64,000 nt of DNA, taken from the NCBI RefSeq assembly GCF_000145035.1, contig NC_014387.1, positions 814,276 through 878,275 of the forward strand, given 5' to 3'. Shown piece after piece: positions 62,220-64,000 of this stretch. Each line of letters begins with the position of its first letter. The first letter of the stretch is position 1. The stretch comes from Butyrivibrio proteoclasticus B316. GTDB taxonomy: Bacteria > Bacillota > Clostridia > Lachnospirales > Lachnospiraceae. The translations under genes and the position numbers were made by a program. Under the pieces are notes generated by a model. It did no database searches. It was not told the origin of the DNA and saw only the letters and a list, made by a program, of their open reading frames with translations.

Positions 62220-62714
62220 ATGGCCAGAAGAGAAGGAATTACAACACTTTGCTATCTTGAACGCGGAGATGAATATCTGATGCTGCACAGGGTCAGCAAA
62301 AAGAACGACATAAATAAAGATAAATGGATTGGCGTTGGAGGACATCTGGAGGACGATGAGAGCCCGGAAGAGTGTATCAAGAGAGAAATCTATGAGGAAA
62401 CAGGCTATGATATTCCTCTCGAAGACCTTGAATTTCGAGCTATAATCACATTCGTTTCACAAAAAGGCGACTATGAGCTTATGAGCCTGTTTACTGCCAA
62501 GGCTCCTGATACTGAGCCAAAAGATTGTGATGAAGGAAAACTTGAGTGGGTTAAAAAAGAAAACATCTATGATCTGAATCTCTGGGAAGGAGATAAGATT
62601 TTTTTGCGTAAGCTAAGTGAGAGCAGGGATTTCTTTTCTCTTAAGCTTGTATATGATACAAAGGACAACCTCATAGAGGCTGTCCTTAATGGAAAAAATA
62701 TATTTGATTGTTAG
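62220..62714 (+). CDS. NUDIX hydrolase, MutT-like
   Basis: Protein of 164 residues. The Nudix box is complete: GGHLEDDESPEECIKREIYE then ETGYD (Gx5Ex7REUxEExGU). It hydrolyses a nucleoside diphosphate derivative, possibly 8-oxo-dGTP, giving a monophosphate and pyrophosphate. AAGGAG (62202-62207) precedes the ATG. Its stop overlaps the stop of the opposing GH5 gene by 4 bases. Confidence 0.9.
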   Translation: MARREGITTLCYLERGDEYLMLHRVSKKNDINKDKWIGVGGHLEDDESPEECIKREIYEETGYDIPLEDLEFRAIITFVSQKGDYELMSLFTAKAPDTEPKDCDEGKLEWVKKENIYDLNLWEGDKIFLRKLSESRDFFSLKLVYDTKDNLIEAVLNGKNIFDC

Positions 62715-64000
62715 TAGAATTTGACTACAGGCTTCAATTCTCCGTTTTTTAATGCGCTATCATAGTTTTCTTTTGTAGTCTTGGCATGAGCGTTATAAAT
62801 GATGATACGCAATGAGGTAGCGCCCTCCGGGATTTTAACGTTTTTACTGACAAATCCAAAATTATTGCCAAGCTTATCTACCAGACCATAGGAATCATTG
62901 TAGAAATAAACAAAGTGAAATTTATGGCGCGCCATGGTCCCAGAGGCTGTAAGCTGCATGGACAGTGTGGTTGCCCCCTGAGGGATTGGAATAAATCCAT
63001 TTGCATCCTGAGCAAGGACCATGCCTCCCCAGGAATCCCACTCTTTTAAGGTACCACTTGAATCTATTCCCATATACAAATAGCTGTCAGCCCAGCTATC
63101 AAGCGCTGTTCCAGGGGCAGAATCATAAGGAACAGGATTCATTAATGCCTGGATCATATCATCTCTGGCGGTAAATTTCTTACGATTTATGATGGAGTAA
63201 TCTCCGCCGTTATCCCAGTAAACGCATTTAATTCCGCGGGCATTCGCTCTTGCAACGTAGTTTGCTGCATGAATAGCCCTAAATTCTGCTGGAGAGAACT
63301 TTCTGGTTGTTCCCCATTCTGTGATGACCATTGGAGCTCCAACTCTTTTTGCAAACTGCTGAAGTCTCGCAAAGTCCTGATCAAGATACTGATCAATTAC
63401 CTGGGAGTAGAAGTGAACAGCAGTCAGGAGCTTGCCTGGAACAACGTCCTTTGGAAGGACAAAAGATGTTAGTACGTCGTCCGAATACTGGTGGAAAAGA
63501 GTTGGAATTATCAGAAGTCTCTGGGCATTATTGCCGCCGGTACTGCGAACAGTATTTACGAATACCTGATTGAGCTGATTCATTTGAGCGGCGGCAGTCT
63601 TAGTATATGTTCTGCCTATTTTGACATTGTCTACTTCGTTAAAGGCTTCGAAAATAAGATGCCCGTCTACATCGTTAAAATAAGTTGCTATATCTGTCCA
63701 AATAGTAGTTGCTTTGGCACAAACAGAGGCAAAATCTCCTTCATCTGCACCAACATAGAACATCTTGTTGTCGTGGTGGGAATCCATGATAACATACATT
63801 CCATCAGCTATGCAGTAGTTAACCACCTCTTTTACCCTGGCAAGCCACTCCGGATGGACGTGTAACTGACCATTTGCATCGGTATAGGTGTGGTATTTCC
63901 AGTTTACAGGGACTCTTATTGTGTTAAAGCCTTTGGATCTGACAAAATCTATGAGTTCCTTGGTGACTTTGGGATTTCCCCAGATGGTTTCCTGACCCAG
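62711..64000 (-). CDS. GH5 family endoglucanase-type enzyme, partial (5' end outside window)
   Basis: The reading frame runs unbroken from the window end to a TAA at 62711-62713, 429 codons. The first visible residues (ETIWGNPKVTKELIDFVRSK, then GFNTIRVPVNW) are the early GH5 barrel strands. VIMDSHHDN, LIFEAFNEVDN (acid/base Glu) and MVITEWGT (nucleophile Glu) follow. The last ~120 residues form a separate beta-rich domain with aromatic residues, possibly carbohydrate-binding. GH5 members with these motifs are mostly cellulases or related beta-glucanases. It converges on the NUDIX gene with overlapping stops and no terminator between. Confidence 0.9.
   Translation of the reverse strand: MGQETIWGNPKVTKELIDFVRSKGFNTIRVPVNWKYHTYTDANGQLHVHPEWLARVKEVVNYCIADGMYVIMDSHHDNKMFYVGADEGDFASVCAKATTIWTDIATYFNDVDGHLIFEAFNEVDNVKIGRTYTKTAAAQMNQLNQVFVNTVRSTGGNNAQRLLIIPTLFHQYSDDVLTSFVLPKDVVPGKLLTAVHFYSQVIDQYLDQDFARLQQFAKRVGAPMVITEWGTTRKFSPAEFRAIHAANYVARANARGIKCVYWDNGGDYSIINRKKFTARDDMIQALMNPVPYDSAPGTALDSWADSYLYMGIDSSGTLKEWDSWGGMVLAQDANGFIPIPQGATTLSMQLTASGTMARHKFHFVYFYNDSYGLVDKLGNNFGFVSKNVKIPEGATSLRIIIYNAHAKTTKENYDSALKNGELKPVVKFY

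Overview
This window looks like a chromosomal segment of a low-GC, Gram-positive, plant-fibre-degrading gut or rumen bacterium of the Lachnospiraceae, most like Butyrivibrio or Pseudobutyrivibrio. The basis is the gene content (many glycoside hydrolases paired with sugar ABC importers, lipoproteins with clostridial lipoboxes, consensus AGGAGG ribosome sites), a GH3 enzyme with the inverted domain order known from Butyrivibrio-type beta-glucosidases, and the overall codon use. No rRNA, tRNA, CRISPR array or intact insertion sequence is visible.

Positions 1-24.4 kb form a hemicellulose/pectin side-chain utilisation region, all on the + strand apart from one small gene. It opens with the tail of a membrane protein, then a GH43 lipoprotein and an ArsR-type regulator fused to a beta-rich C-terminal domain. 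An ABC importer without an ATPase follows (binding protein and two permeases) with a GH2 enzyme. After a short stretch of small stress-type membrane genes (DUF1232-like, PspC) come the hexuronate genes uxuA and a fructuronate/tagaturonate reductase, a GH127 beta-L-arabinofuranosidase, a LytTR/AgrC-like two-component pair, a second GH2, a GPH-family sugar symporter, a membrane-anchored GH3 and a four-helix membrane protein. Together they would release arabinose, galactose, glucose and uronic acids from xylan or pectin side chains, import oligosaccharides, and channel hexuronates towards 2-keto-3-deoxygluconate.

Positions 24.6-36.7 kb hold a small exported peptide, then a starch/malto-oligosaccharide operon. 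The operon has a LacI regulator with a clear palindromic operator over the target promoter, a binding protein, extended MalF and MalG permeases, a GH13 cyclomaltodextrinase-type enzyme and a GH31 alpha-glucosidase. A convergent lipoprotein with a predicted beta-helix and a Gly/Pro-rich tail closes the block.

Positions 36.9-42.1 kb are mixed: a methyltransferase, a stand-alone FakA-type C-terminal domain, an iron-sulfur aldo/keto reductase, an AraC regulator, a RelE/HigB-XRE toxin-antitoxin pair with its operator, and the decayed 3' end of an Rpn-type transposase gene. Positions 42.3-54 kb are an exopolysaccharide cluster: priming sugar transferase, two GT4 enzymes, asparagine synthase, a GT2-DUF616 fusion, an EpsG-type polymerase, a flippase, a TupA-like ATP-grasp protein and a frameshifted UDP-glucuronate decarboxylase. 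Its central part is visibly more AT-rich than its flanks, as expected of an exchangeable cassette. The last 10 kb carry a DMT transporter, a P-loop kinase, an AmmeMemoRadiSam-type radical SAM enzyme, two lipoproteins, a nucleoside hydrolase, a chemoreceptor, a NUDIX hydrolase and the 3' part of a GH5 gene.

The most unusual content is non-coding: three 17-bp palindromes between the ArsR gene and the first importer operon; a ~190-nt hairpin between the maltodextrin binding protein and its permeases; two tandem ~49-bp hairpins carrying anti-Shine-Dalgarno-like tracts inside a closing stem before the nucleoside hydrolase; a 17-bp tandem repeat before the chemoreceptor; and a recurring GTGTCAAAA element found four times.
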